64,000 bases of DNA, from NCBI RefSeq assembly GCF_001522545.3, contig NC_031768.1, forward strand, positions 91,498,230 through 91,562,229. The letters are read 5' to 3'. This document shows, piece after piece, positions 1 to 13,029 of this stretch. The notes beneath the pieces are model-generated. The model made no database searches, was not told where the DNA came from, and was given only the letters and a program-made list of their open reading frames with translations. The stretch comes from Parus major (Eukaryota; Chordata; Aves; Passeriformes; Paridae). How positions within the stretch are numbered: position 1 is the first letter of the stretch; each line of letters begins with the position of its first letter. Made by a program: the position numbers and the translations under genes.

Positions 1-3000
1 GCTAAGGCCTGCATGGATGACACAGAAGTGGATCATGGAGGTCCTGAGTAATCCCCAAAAAAATTCCCAAGGTTGGCATTCCTGAGTGAAGGCTTTTGGG
101 GGCGAGGTACAGGGAGTATCCCCTCTCAGCCGGCCGCTATGCCAGCAAGCAACCACAAGGTGACACTGTCCCAGTACATTATTTATGTTTTGACAGAGGA
201 GAGTATAATTAACACATTCCACGTAAAAGATGGTTCTAAGCATCAGCTTCTGCTCCCTGTTTCCTAACTGGGAATTAAAGGTCTGAGGCACGCATCCTTC
301 ACTTGTTATATATAGAAATTAGGGAAATTTTCAAACTACCTCAAATTTCAAGTGATGGACTATGTTGCTTGCAGGTAGAGATGGAGAAAGTCCTGTTTCT
401 TTCTTCAGTTATGCAAATACACAAGTAGAGAAATATAGGCCTGAGAAGCTTTTTTACAAGACAAGCTTTTGCCCAGAAATGTTTTATTTTATTTTATTAT
501 TTTATTTTATTATTTTATTTTATTTTATTTCTCTGCTCATTTGCTGAAATTGGTTCTGGACAGTTTCGCCAAGTGAGGTTAAGCTGGGTAAGGTGTACCT
601 CAGGTGTAGAGTCAATAAGTATTGCTGTAGACCTGACACACATGTGAATGGCTAACAGAACAAGCATCTGGGAATGGGGTATCATATAATATCTGTCAGG
701 TTTTACAGTCAAACATGGTATTAGAAGCATCTGTGTGGGGAAAAAAAAAAATCTGTAAAGTACACTAAAATCCAGGTAAAAGATATTTTTGTAAGGGCAG
801 ACTTTGGACCTGATTATCATCATTCATGGCCATCCTGATTTAGCAGGTCAGGTTTAAAGAATTAACTGGGTTGTTTGTGTGTATAATCATGAATAATCAG
901 CTGAACCTGATACTGTTCAGTTGCCACATGCTCTGTGCCTGCAAACATCTACTTTGGTTTTAGTAACATTAGCTAAATTAGTAGAAATATTAACTGCTTC
1001 CTGTTGATTTCTCCCTTATGAACCTGCAGTCTGCCTGTGGTTTGTTTCTCTGAAATTATTAAAGGAACAGTCAGAGGAAACAACATAAGTTTAATCAGCT
1101 CAGTCTTGTTTGATCAGCCATCAAAGCCCCCCCTTCAGCAGCTTTGTAGCTGAGACCACCAAGATAAAATGTCACTCTGTGTGTGTAAGGGGAGCACGAG
1201 TGAAGCAATGAAACACAGTAAATACAAACATTTCCCAGAAATGCACCTGCTTGTTCAAGCTCCTTCTGCTCCCATGCACGTTTCCAGCCTCATTGGGAAG
1301 GAAGGTTTTTGTGGTACTTGACGTGGTAGCCCGGTGCCTTATCAACAACCATCCGGGTTTGTAACTTCTGGCAAATTACAGTAGCAGCTCTGGTTTGAGG
1401 TGAGACACCTGTTAAGTGGCAATCATGACTTGCCATGCTCTTCCCTGACAATTCAAGAGGCAGTGAGAAATGTTTTGGTGACCTTTTTCTGCAGAACATC
1501 AGGACAGGCAGGCCCAGCCTAAGAGAAGGATGGAGACAGGCAGTGCCTAACTAATAGAGTTAAGAAGTTCAGTGGGGAAACATGGACTACAACTCCAGGG
1601 AGGCATTCCCTTCCCACAGGCAGATGTATTGTTGAGACACTCAAACCAAAATGCACTAAATTCAGAATGACAAAATGTTTGTCTCCATTGAAAGCAGCAA
1701 CATTTCCTAATCAATACTGGCACATTATTTAAGCACTCTTAATTTGGGAAATTTTTTGAAAAAAATATTTCAACTCTTTTCTCAAATTTAGGATGAATAC
1801 CTGTGATGAAGTTGTTGGAATTTTCCACAAGGAAAAAGTTCTGATTTGTTTTTTTTCTGAGCTCAGCTTTAAAAATTGAGGTAGCTGCACTTGTTTCTGT
1901 GAAGTGCTTTGATATCCATGGATGAAAAGAACCATAGAAGTGCTAATTATTGTCATACTGGTTTTAATTATTCTGTCATACTGACAGAGCAACTGCCAGT
2001 TTTCAGCCAGCAATATTTTTTTACTAGATGTTGTCCAGTCCACACTTTTCACAGAAACAGTCAGATACTTCTTTTTAATTGTTGTAAAAGAAAGGAAAAA
2101 AAAAAATCCTCTCCCTCCTCAGCAGCTGCTACAGTTCTCTGATGGAAGTTCAAATCTGCCTGCATTTGTACAGGACATTAGTATCAGGATGATAATGAAG
2201 AGAGGAGAGATGGAAAGCTCCAATTGTCAGAGATTGCAGAGAAAACAGTGGGAAGAGCTAGCAAGGGTGAGAAGCTCTTAAATTTGCTGTCTGCAATGAT
2301 TTAAAGTGGAAAATGTGCTTCCCAAAAATTCGGGAAAGGTGTGATTTTCACCTCTTTTATTACTGCTGTTCCTGTTATTTATTTGAAGTACATTTTATTC
2401 TTTTTCTGGGAAGCACTGTATTTCCAGTCAGCTCAAAGACCAACTCAGCTGAACTGTTTAATTCAACCAGTTTGAAGAAAAACTTTGTTTACGCAGCAGT
2501 ATCCCCAGCCCTCATGAGAGCTGTAGTTTAAAGGCCTCAGTGCTCTTATCTTTTCAGCCATTCTTCCTGGCTGAGCTACAACCCCCCTAAGGCATCCCTT
2601 GCTTCATCCAAGGCCAGTGTCATGTCAGTGGAGCCCCACGGCGACACTGGAGGAATGTGTTTATCCCTGCAAAGCTACCCAGCAAAAATCTGAGTGGTTT
2701 CCCTGAGGTACTTCAGCAAAGGCACAGCACCTGATGAGGCAGTACTGACGGGAGTCTAACGCATCAGGGAGGATTTGGGGCCACGCAAACAAACACGCGC
2801 AAAGCGTTTCTGGTGTGCTCTGTCCTCATGGCAGAGCTATCAGTGCCATGACTTCACTGAGGGAAAGGAACCGTGCAGGGACTGACTGCCAGTCTCTGCC
2901 CTGAGCTGCAACCCAAATAAGAACCAGGACATCTGTGGAAATGGTCGAAATCTGTTCATATTACACCGTTCCCAGGGGAGAAGTTGCCACCTAGTAAGGA

Positions 3001-5254
3001 CATCATGAGTGGGAAACTCAGCTCTGGGCATGCCACATTTTGGAGGAGGCTCTTTCTGTCTGTGCAGTTTATGGGAATAAGATGAAGATGTGCAGAAAGC
3101 TTCATAATTTCATAATTGCATTATTCCAATGTAGAGAAAAAGCAGCTGCAGAAGACACAACTAGCATTGGCATGTCACTCCCTTGCTGTCATGCCTTTGT
3201 ATGTCCCTATGTCATCAAACAGTGACTCTTCACAACTGTCCAGAAAAAAGTAACAGTGATATTCCTTTGTGGAAGAGACTTTCCCCCTGGTCTGGCAAAC
3301 GAGATGTCAGACCACTGAAACACAGACATGATTTGCTTTTTCCCATTTGCACTCTTTGTTTTTTGTTTATTTCCAGTGATGCAGTCTAGCTCCTCAAAAC
3401 CAACATGATGCAGCTAATGGAAACCTAAGAAAAGCCTTAAACACACAATTTCCTCCACACATGTACTCTTTGTTGTAGTGTTAATAAAAAAATAAAAAAA
3501 AAGGTCATTTATGTAAAAGCCTTTGATGCAGCAAGCCATAATATTGTGTTGGGGTTTATTAATATGAAGCAGAAAGATTTTGACTGTCACTGCAGTTACT
3601 ACTCAGTTGTTGCCTGAGGATTACGAGGCTTTTAAACAGATAATATGCAGTTATTTTTCCTGTTCTGGAGAGAGCCTGGTGGTTCTCCATGTGAATCAGC
3701 TGTAAAGCAGTGAAAGCACAAACAGTGAATGTGCCACTAGGGCCTTAAGAGCCTCTTTTAGACTCTGTGATGGTTTTTGGTGCCTGACTAGGCACCTCTG
3801 TGCCTCACCAGCTAGGTCTCTGGCCTGGTGACATCTGGGTGACTGTCCTGCCTGAGCAAGTAAAACAGCAGAAGAAAAAAAGAACAACTTCTTTGGCAAC
3901 CTGAGTGGAGAAACAGGACAAAGGAAGTGATGAATATATGGGGACTAGCCCTTTCTCTGAAGGGGCTGTTGGTATAGTTAACGTGCTGTTGTACCTCAGA
4001 AGCAGGGAATTTTCTTTTGGAATTCATGTTGAAAACCTAAATTGCAGTAATATAAAAGTAGCTTGTAGACCTGGGGAAATTCTTACAAAACACTATTATT
4101 TAGGAAAGAAAAATCAGGATGGATTCACACAGGTACAGGCACAGGTAGCATTTTCTTTCCTATCCAATGGTCAGAAGTCATGAACCAAAGCAAGACAATT
4201 TCAGGATGAGCCTCAGTTTGTCTGTGGGAATTGACATGCAGCAGTTGACAACCTGCCAGCCTGCTGGCCAGCCTGCAGCTCCCTGTGCCCAGGACCAGGT
4301 CCGTGCTATAAACCTTTGTTACTCTGGCCACAGGCACGAGGAAACGCGATGCTGAATGTGACACTACAAGAGCCAAAGTGCAGCTGCTGCTCCCTGGCCT
4401 TGTAAGCCTTTGCCAAGAGTGTTTACTGGAGGAATGAAGAGATAGGAAATTCCTTACTGCCACATCAGCAGAATGTCAACTTAGAATGGCTTTGCCAACA
4501 TAGCTAAACCTTTGGGTCGTTCTCACGGGAGCTTTAAGGTGAAGCTGACTTTAGGGGCATGTATTACCAGCCTAATGAAAACTAGGCAGTATGATTTTAT
4601 ATGTTAAGCATAATGGCAAGAAGGAACCTGAGGTTTAACTAACTGATTTTTAATATATCATGGAAGCATGCTGCCTTATTTGTGCTAAGCTGTTAATACA
4701 CATTAGCTAGTTAAATATGTGTTCTTTGCGCTTCTTAAATCCCAGAACAGAGCAAGTAAGAACATATTTTTTTAAAAGAACATCTATACCAAGTTAAAAT
4801 CCTAAATGCAGGCACTGATTGGAATTTTCCAGGTTTGTTTTTTATTTTATTAATATAAATTTTACTGTGGTCATTCTGTATTTTCTTTCGAGGCTGTCTG
4901 ATGAGGGAATAAGAAGAAACGTTTCTACATTGGTTTTTCTTCTTTACTTCTTATTGCTTATATTCCAAATGTTGTTAAGAAATAATGAGAAAGCATTAAT
5001 CATCTCTCTGGCTGGTCTAAGACAAAAGGAGAATCTACAAATCATACTGAATGCTTTGCAGCTTTTTTTGAAACACTTCCTAGTCTTAAATACTATTTCC
5101 CTTTGCCTTAATTTTCCAAAGTTTGTATTCTGACTTAGTATTAATTGGAAGCAGTTTCTGTATTTGCCAGATGAGTCATCAAAACAGCTTTGTATCTTCC
5201 AGAGGGATGTTAGAATTTGGCAATCTCTTCCACTCTGGTGAAATAATCAAGCGT
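1..5254. other. Non-coding, upstream of LSAMP; no gene seen
   Basis: AT-leaning sequence with only short chance reading frames, none with a recognisable domain or codon pattern. It contains a (TTTTA)n array at 482-530 and small A-rich runs (about 2095-2106 and 3485-3503). The A-rich run near 3485 includes AATAAA-like words, but no upstream gene justifies a polyadenylation site. Confidence 0.7.
482..530. repeat. (TTTTA)n microsatellite with TTA interruptions
   Basis: About 49 bp of TTTTA pentamers, interrupted twice by TTATTTTA spacing. Simple and probably length-polymorphic. Confidence 0.95.
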
Positions 5255-5805
5255 TGTGGTTTAAACCCAGGCAGCAACCAAGCACCATCTGCCACTTGCC
5301 CACCTCCCCCTCACCCTGGTGGATGGCAGGGAGAATCAGGGGAAAAAAGTAAAACTCATGGGTTGAGATGAGAACAGCACAACAACTGAAACAAAATAAA
5401 ACATAATAAAATAGTAGTAAAAAGAAGAGAGATATAAAAACACAAGAAAAACAAGTGATCCACATCTAATCTGCTGATCACTGACTGATGCCAAACCCGT
5501 CCCCAAACTGCAATCATCCTCTCTTCTGGGTGACTCCCAGAGTTGTGTAAAGTGAGCATGATTTTCTATGATATGAAATGTCCCTTTGGCAAGTAGGAGT
5601 CACCTGTTTTGGCTATGCTCCTCACAGTTTTTTGTGCTTTTCACTGGCAGAGCATGGAAAATGGAGAGGTCTTTGACTTATGGGAAGCACTAATTAGCAA
5701 CAACCAAAATATCAGTGTGTTATCAACATTATTCTCACACTGAACTCAAAACACAGAACTGTTCCCATTCCTGAGAAAAAAATTATTCCATCCAAAACCA
5801 GGACA
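5255..5805 (+). mobile_element. Solo-LTR-like element of an avian endogenous retrovirus
   Basis: The segment opens with TGTGGTTTAAACCCAGGCAG, continues with a CACC/GCCACTTGCCCACC/CCCCTCACCC block, GGGAGAATC, AAAGTAAAACTCATGGGTTG, an A/T-rich stretch with AATAAAAC, ACAAGTGATCCAC, then GTCCCTTTGGC, AGTCACCTGT, AAGCACTAATTAGCAACAACC and ATCAGTGTGTTATCAACATT, ending near CCAGGACA. This order matches a repeat I remember from many bird genomes as an LTR. It is about 550 bp, begins TG and ends CA, and carries a polyadenylation-like AATAAA. No gag, pol or env sequence is next to it, so it looks like a solo LTR. Flanking target-site duplications are not clear, which suggests age. The exact family name is not asserted. 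Confidence 0.75.
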
Positions 5806-6927
5806 TTGAGGAAGACTAGAGCTTTAGGATGATGGGAAAAATTGTCTTGAGCTGCTGGATTCAGGGAATCAGGCAAAGTTGAGCAGCTTGTTCATCCTTT
5901 TAGGGTTTGCCATGAAAGCTTCATTAGCTTGATAATCATATTCTAATCACAAAATGTTTTTCTCTGCCTCAACCCCATCCATCTTTCTTGCAGCTATCCA
6001 AACACTTGCCAGTTTTATGGAAAGGTACTACAGGAACTAAAAACAATGGACACCACCTTCACATTTTAAAAGCTCTTGACTGCAGAGCTAAGGGTCATCT
6101 GTCCAGCACAGATGATATCTTGAATCTTTCTGTAGGGAGTTGAATACATCTAGTTCCCTAGTCATCAAGACATAGTCTCTATCGTGGCCAATGTGTTCAA
6201 ACATGGTGTTTTAAGATTGGCTTCCTGAAAGCTCCAGCTTAGAAAGCTGAAGAACCATAATGGAAATTATAAGGAAGACTTGATTTCCAGGTGAAATAGG
6301 GTTTTTTTGCTCTTTCTGTCTGTGCTGATTTGGTTTATTTTCTTTTTGTAAGCATTGCTTCCTGACAAAAAAACACAGAGCTTAAAACTTAGTATTTGTC
6401 CTACTTGGTCATCCCTGTAAGTTGGAATATCACGTATACCAGTCTCACCTTGCTCATACTCATGCACACACAGAGCATGATGGTGTCACAGGCCTCTTTC
6501 CACAAAGGACTGAACCCTGACCCTCCTTCACCGGTTTCTTTCCTCATGGACTTGCAGTGCCTGGAACATCCCCCACAGCCTTGTTGTGCTGTGTAGGTGA
6601 AGTGGGAAGGGTTCACCTTGTGTGAAACCTAAATCCTTTGTGCAATTCTCTGTGGCAGTAAGAGCAAACCAGCTTCCAGTCCAAAGATTTAAGCAATGAC
6701 ACGTTGCTGCTTTCCTGTATATGAACAGAACTTCTCCCTCATAGGGCTTTCTTAATGCAGAGCTTTAGGGGACTGCAGGCACATTCTATATAGTGTTGAT
6801 TTCTTGAAGTTTTCTTCGGATATTTTTGAGCTTTTGTCACTCTTTCTCTGCTGCAATTCAACTGTGCTTGATTTTCACAGTGGCATAGAAAGAGCTGTCC
6901 ATTACAGAGCCCTTACCAAAGTCAACA
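5806..6927. other. Non-coding; nothing recognised
   Basis: Ordinary AT-leaning sequence between the LTR and the CR1 copy. I see no reading frame with protein-like content and no repeat I recognise. Confidence 0.6.
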
Positions 6928-7250
6928 AATCACAGAATGGCTTGGGTTTGAAGAAACTTAAAGATCATCTACTTCCAACCCCACTGCCATGGCCAGGGAC
7001 ACTTTCCACTAGAACAGGTTTCTCAAAGCCCTACCCAACTTAGTCTTGACTGCTTCCAGGGATGGGGCATCTACAGCTTCTCTGGGCTATCTGTCCAGTG
7101 CCTTTCCACCCTCACAGTAAAGAATGTCTTCCTAATATCTAAGCCAACCCTACTCTCTTTCAGTTTGAAGCAACTCCCTTTTGTCCAATCACTACGTGCC
7201 CTCGCTAAAAGTCCTTCTTCAGCTTTTTTGTATTCCAGCTCAGAAGACTG
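6928..7250 (-). mobile_element. CR1 LINE 3' fragment (reverse orientation)
   Basis: On the + strand it reads as the reverse complement of a CR1 3' end: AATCACAGAATGGCTTGGGT, then CTTAAAGATCATCTACTTCC, CCATGGCCAGGGACACTTTCC, a GGTTTCTCAAAGCCC segment, CTTCCAGGGATGGGGCATC, AGTAAAGAATGTCTTCCTAA, and a TTGTCCAATCACTACGTGCC block before losing similarity near 7240. CR1 is the main LINE of birds and its copies are typically 5'-truncated like this one. Only the last few hundred bases are present; the copy is moderately diverged and encodes nothing. Confidence 0.92.
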
Positions 7251-10200
7251 TAAAAGCAGCAAGGGCCATCCACAGGTTTTCTGTTACCTCTGTAAACATC
7301 TGCATGATGGCTCTTATCATTCACTTACAGACATTATGTTTACCAAAATACTTAAATTTCACTTCAGCTTCACTTGTGGTTCCCTGTCTTTACTTGTGTT
7401 GCATTAGTGCAGATGCATTCCTGTGATGGTTTACAGTGAGCAGTCAAGAGTCTCATATCAGCAGTGGGACTCGATGGGCAAATATTTTTGCAGAGGTATC
7501 CCTGCTGCTTTTTGAACCTTGACCATCACTTACAGATATCTCAGTCTTTAATCCATGGAAAAGAGGCTGGAAATTTCAGCTGGTGTGAACAATGCATCCT
7601 CAGTACCATCAGAGGTATATTGTGAACAAGGCATCAGCTTTTCATGAAGCACTCGTCAAACACTTACCAGCAGTGGACAGATTTGCTTCAGAAGGTCTCA
7701 AACAACAGAATGTGATCTGTATGGGATACATTGCTTGTGGCTAGGAGTTTGATCAGTGTGGCCTCTCTGTGTGCCTGAGTTTTATTGTCAATTGAACAAT
7801 GGCAATAAGACTGGCAATTTGTAATTACAACATATTCAGCTAGTGCAGGTATTTCTCAGGGAAATATTCTCGTGCATCCGTGTTCCTCTGAGGTCAAAGG
7901 AAGAAACTTCTCAAAAAACTTACTATAGTATGTGTTGTGTTATGTTCTTTAGTAGAGGAAAGGAAAGGTCTGGAATTAATCCATAATTCTTGAGAGCCAA
8001 ATCTGTCTGAACCCCTGTAGCCATTTCTCAATAGCTAAAAATTCCCTTTCTGCTCACTGACTGCGTAACAGGTTTTCCTGTATGGTCTTCATGTGCCTCT
8101 TGGCTCTGGAGGATTGTCTCAGCTCGTGGTAGGACAGAGACAGGACATACCAGCTCTCTGTATGGCACTGTGTCCTCTTGGGTGATTGCTGAGTATGTAC
8201 AAGCACACAGTCAGTACTTTATTTAACAAATGCCAGTGCCAGCAGAGACCTAAAACACAGCTCCTTCTGTGGCATGTTATCTCTCGACTGGGGTCTCCTA
8301 CTGCTGACCATACAAGTGCTTTTGGGTGTTGGAAAGCTCTCACAGTTGAGTGGAGGTGTCCCTTTGAACATTGTGTTTGTGATAGAGGGAAATGGAGTTA
8401 AGGTCCCGGCTTGGCTCTTTCTGTCATGTGATGCAGGTACATGTGGGCAGAGAGAGGCTGTAAGAATATGGGCTTCCTGCTGGCATTGGCTCTTGCATTT
8501 TCCTCTGCAGAAACTGTTTCTTGACTACAGGACCCCAGTCTGAATGCTGCTTTCACTTCATATTATGTTCTAATAATATCACACAGGAGACATGAAATGG
8601 CTTTGATCACAGGGAGTAAATGCCACCAAAAATTCTTCTTCCTGAAGTCTTTTCCTTGCTACATTAAAAATTCATGGGCAATAGCAGCTTCTTCTTTTCA
8701 GGACTTAGCTACATCAGCAGATGGTGAGAGTGGGCAGGAATACCAGGGCATGTTGATGGACAGAACAGGGGTGTCCTGAATGAGCTGGGTGCAGGAGAAA
8801 TTTGCACTTAATTTGCTTATGCTGTGTCTGTCTGAAGCTATCCAGATTCACTTTGATGAGCAACGAGCTTACTGGAAAATTGTTGTAATTAAGTTAAATT
8901 GACATGAATCTGAAGGTGTGCCTTAATTTCTGTGTTTGCTTTGTTCTTTGTGTTGCACTCGTTCTCCAGCCAAGAGCAGTTTACAGGGAATGAGAGTGAG
9001 AGGCAGACTTCAAGAAATGAAATCTTAGCCTCACAGAGATCAGTTGCAGAGGTCCACTTGATTATATCCCCCTGATTCATCCAAAAGGCTGCTACCTGTC
9101 AAGGCTGCCTTTGACATCTCAGACACTGGTAGACAACTTAAATTAGGTGCCTTCTTCCTCATCACATCAGTAGGTAACCCCTTGCATTTGGCAGTAAGGT
9201 TTTATCACCCCAAACCTGTGGAAAGTTTTCCTGCCAGCTCCTTTGTGCTGTACTCTCACCAGATGAAAAGTGGCTCTGGTGAAAGTACATTTTTTCTCAA
9301 AAGTAGATGTGAAAGTGGTTGTCTTACCAAAAGCTCAAAAGCAGACACTTGAGTGACTTGGAGCCCTCCATTTCACAAATTCAGGCCTCCCCTTAATTGC
9401 CACTGATATCTGGCAAGCACAGGATGACTCCTTGCAGACTGAAAGAATAAGGTGAAAAGGTGTTATGGACAATGACTTTGGTTAAAAAATAGATTTTCCT
9501 GGAGGACACTTGAGGTAGCCTCACCCACACATGCGATAGGTGTGGTATTTGGAGTTCATCTCCCAGTCCATTCCTCTATCAGAGGGCAAGTAATGAAGCA
9601 TGTAAGTGCCCTATTCAGAGCTCCATCTCTTCATCAAAGTTTTTCTTTGGGCCTTTTCTTATTATCTTGCTCCACTCTGATCCAACTTTAGTGATTTTTT
9701 TTTTCACATCACTTGCCTTTGTTCAGCCAGCTGCTATGGTGCTCTGACCAACCTGCTCTTTGTCCTTCCCTGATCTCTGCCTGCTGGAAGAAGCTAGCAG
9801 GCTCATTACAATATTAAAAAAAATACTGGTGTGTTGTATAAATTAAGAAAGTAATAAAGTGTCACTGAAGGCCAGGACTATGCACAACCCGCAGGGGTTT
9901 CACAGGAAGCAATGCTTCCACTCCTGTGTGAGTTGTGGGCTCTTTGTTTCACAAAGCCCTGCCAGCTGCTGGATCTAACAGGTTGATGGAGCTGAGTAAA
10001 TTATGTGTGTGTGTGTGTGAGCATTTGCTGGCACTTCAGGGCCTGAACCAGGTCAAGTCCCCACATGGATTTTATGCCCCTTCAAGAGAACATCTACTTA
10101 TTCTCACTCTTGCCTGGAAGGCTTTTATAAATGGACTCCCCAGACTTCTGTTTTAGGGAGCTGTTTCAGGATGTGTGCATCCCTCATCCAGCCCAGCCTT

Positions 10201-10964
10201 AGCAGAGTCATAAGCAGTGGTTCAGGGAAGAATTTCTGTCCCTTGAAAGATATTGTTTTTACTGAGAGGTATTGCTTCATCTGAGCTGTTTGCAAGTTTT
10301 CCCACACTTGGGTTTGTTTTGCCCCATCCACATTGATTTAACCATGAGTTGGGAGGAAATGGAATCAGGGTGGCTCTTAGATGAGGAGATGCTGCTCCTG
10401 CCAAGTGGTGAAGCCCTCAGGCCATAAAGCTGCAGGGCCACTGCATCTGAGCACAATGCTGGAGGTTCCTCTGGTAACTGTCTGACAGAATGAGCTGCTG
10501 GAATCACCTCCAGCAAAATGCCTTCTGTCTCTGAGAAGTTACCCAATTTCTGCACCTCTTGGTGGGCAGGTCCTCTGTTGTTCCACCCCTGCTCCTTCTT
10601 CTCCCTTTCCCATGCATAGACTTGGACTAATTTCTTTGCTATCTGGCCCATATCAAGGACAGTGATCTTGCATCTGCCAGCTCTCCTAGAGGCTGCTGAA
10701 AGCACCCTGTTTTCCTCTCTGGCACCAGGTGTTTGGCATTTGTGGCAAAGTATTGAACTAGGAACAAAACTGGTGCGATGTAAGACTCAAACAGGTACAA
10801 CATAATATTTCAAGGAGATAGTATTTAATATTTGGCAGGCATTTAAGCAGACAAAAGCATGATTCAATTCAGTGGCTGGATGATAAAGGAAATAACATTT
10901 GTGTTTAAAACAACAAGAAAAATTCTTAATCTGATGTGGTAATTAATCATTGAACCCAAGAAGT
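7251..10964. other. Non-coding; nothing recognised except (TG)n
   Basis: No gene or clear transposon. A short (TG)8 run lies at about 10004-10019. Short open frames are scattered on both strands and look random. Confidence 0.6.
10004..10019. repeat. (TG)8 microsatellite
   Basis: Sixteen bases of perfect TG dinucleotide. Confidence 0.95.
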
Positions 10965-11045
10965 AGGTGAGTTTCTGTGGCTTGAGGCAGGCAGCTGTAT
11001 AGGATGATCTGAAAAGTCCCTTCCAGCTTTAAAATGTATGAATAT
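10965..11045 (+). mobile_element. CR1-like 3' end, short and diverged
   Basis: AGGATGATCTGAAAAGTCCC followed by TTCCAGCTTTAAAATGTATG resembles the terminal GATGATCT...GGTCCCTTCCA...ATGATTCTATG of CR1. Only some 80 bp are alignable by eye, and the call could be wrong. Confidence 0.5.
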
Positions 11046-12971
11046 GACGTGGCCTGACAGAAATGGGGCATGAGAGCAACACAGGAAAGGGAGAGAAACT
11101 GGAAAATGTCAGGGTGAGAAGTTTAGAAGAGAGGAGCAGAAAGATGAGAAGAAAAGCTGAAACATAAAAAAGTTTATGTTGAAAGACTAGGCATGCACTA
11201 ATTCTAAATGCTGAAACAGAGACATTCCTGACCTGTAGCCTGTAAGGCTGAGCTTCTGTCTCAGGGACTGACCTGGCTCTTCATCTTGAAGATCGGACAT
11301 GTTAAAGATATATTTTCCTTGTTTTCAGATCTGAGCACAGTGAAATGAATGGAAGTGTTTTCAGAAGCTTGAGTTCAGGCAGAAAATAGTTTCAAAGGAA
11401 ATTTTCACCAAATTTTTGCATACAAATTTCTCTTGCAGGTGAGAATTTCTGACACTGTCTTATGTCCTGATAGCACTACAAAGCTTGAGAATTTTTCTTG
11501 TCTTGCTGCAGGCCTCAGTTTAAGTTTCATAAAAATGATGCTGGAGCTGTTTTCATGGACAAGAAAATGCATGACCCAACAGCCTGCTGCACTCTATTCT
11601 TCACAATAAAATTAATTCTCTGGTAATGATGGATGTACAGAATGCATCATTTCAGCAAGACTTTGGAGCTCTCTTCAGAATCATTGCTGTCAGAGTGATT
11701 ATGCTCATCCATTAGCATTGTGTCGAGAACTCCATGCCAGAGCAGGCCATCCAATATGCATCAGGGCTCCTCAGGACCACCAGCTGTACAGAATTCCTGT
11801 CTGCAGCCATCTACATCCCATGCAACTGGCAGGCAGTTGTTTTGGGGCCTGTAAAGGAGGAGGCTGGAAATAGGTCACGCCTGGTATGTTCTGTAGATTG
11901 AGTCTTGCAGGGCCTTTCTGTAGGGTAGTGTCAGATGGTGTCAGATCACCCTGCAGGCTTCAGGGCTTCGCTCCTGTGTCCTATTGGAAGCTTGTGTGAG
12001 GATCTCTGCAATGGAGCTGTAAACTTTGACACGCCCTGAGAGACAGGACAATTTAAAATGGTTAAATTGGGCATCTGCTCTGAGTGCCCTCAAGACAAGA
12101 TTACTTCTCTGAGGGCAAAGGGAGTCTAGGGAAATTAACTTTTTATGCCTCTGTGACTGCTTCATTAAGTAATTTACCCAAATTCGCTGAGGAATTTGGA
12201 CTGTCCTCCTAGAACTTCCCAACCTTTAGTTCATCTCTCTGCTTCTGTGTTGGGAGGGATTGTTAACCACCGTAGTCACTTGTGAAGTCAATCCTGATTA
12301 CTTTTGCTGAGAGCAGTAAATATTCACTGGCACTGGAAGGAAAGTTTTTGGGAGATACTACTAGGAGTAAGCAGATTGAACTACTGCCTTCCTATGGGGA
12401 AGTGACTTATTTAAGGACCTGTAGGGTTGAACTCTGGCTCTGCCTGAGTCATCAAGTGTTACGTGACATTGGTGAAGCAACCATTTACTGCCAAATATAA
12501 AGAGAATTTGAAGCTGTCCTCAGTGGGAGGTATGGGCTGCTTGTCTAGATTTGCATGCCTAATTCCTATAGGCACATTTAAAAAACACAGGCTGTGCTTT
12601 TTAACTCTACCTTGTTCCCATGAGGAATGGCACAACTGGGATCAGCTATTCCCCTGCTGTTGAAGCCATGAGCCAGCCTTTCTTGTGGGGACAGGTCCCA
12701 CAGTCTCCCACTGGGACTGCTGCCTGGGCTGGGGGATGGCAGACAGCTTGGCTCCCTGCCACACAGCAGCACTGGCTGAGCAGCCTGGCCTCCAGTGGTT
12801 TCAAAATGATCTGACACCCTCTGGCAAGAAACAGCTGCAGAGTCCAGTTGTGAGGTGTTGGTAAGGAAGCCACTAATGGTATGTGATCTTTCAGGGGAAA
12901 GGCAGTGTGATGCTCTTGACACTTTGGATGACTTTTATTCTTGTATTTATATAAGACTGAAAGGGTAACTT

Positions 12972-13029
12972 TTGTTTTAAGCAAAAAAAGAAGCACTCTT
13001 TTGTTTAAAGCAAAAAAAGAAGCACTCTT
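12972..13029. repeat. 29-bp tandem duplication, two copies
   Basis: Copy 1 at 12972-13000 and copy 2 at 13001-13029 are identical except for one T/A difference (TTGTTTTAAG versus TTGTTTAAAG). The shared core is GCAAAAAAAGAAGCACTCTT. The high identity suggests a recent duplication, probably by slippage around the A-run. Confidence 0.95.

Noticed and set aside
3485..3503. AATAAA-like words in an A-rich run, a possible polyadenylation site of an upstream gene
   Set aside because: No coding sequence precedes it on either strand; A-rich runs generate such words by chance.
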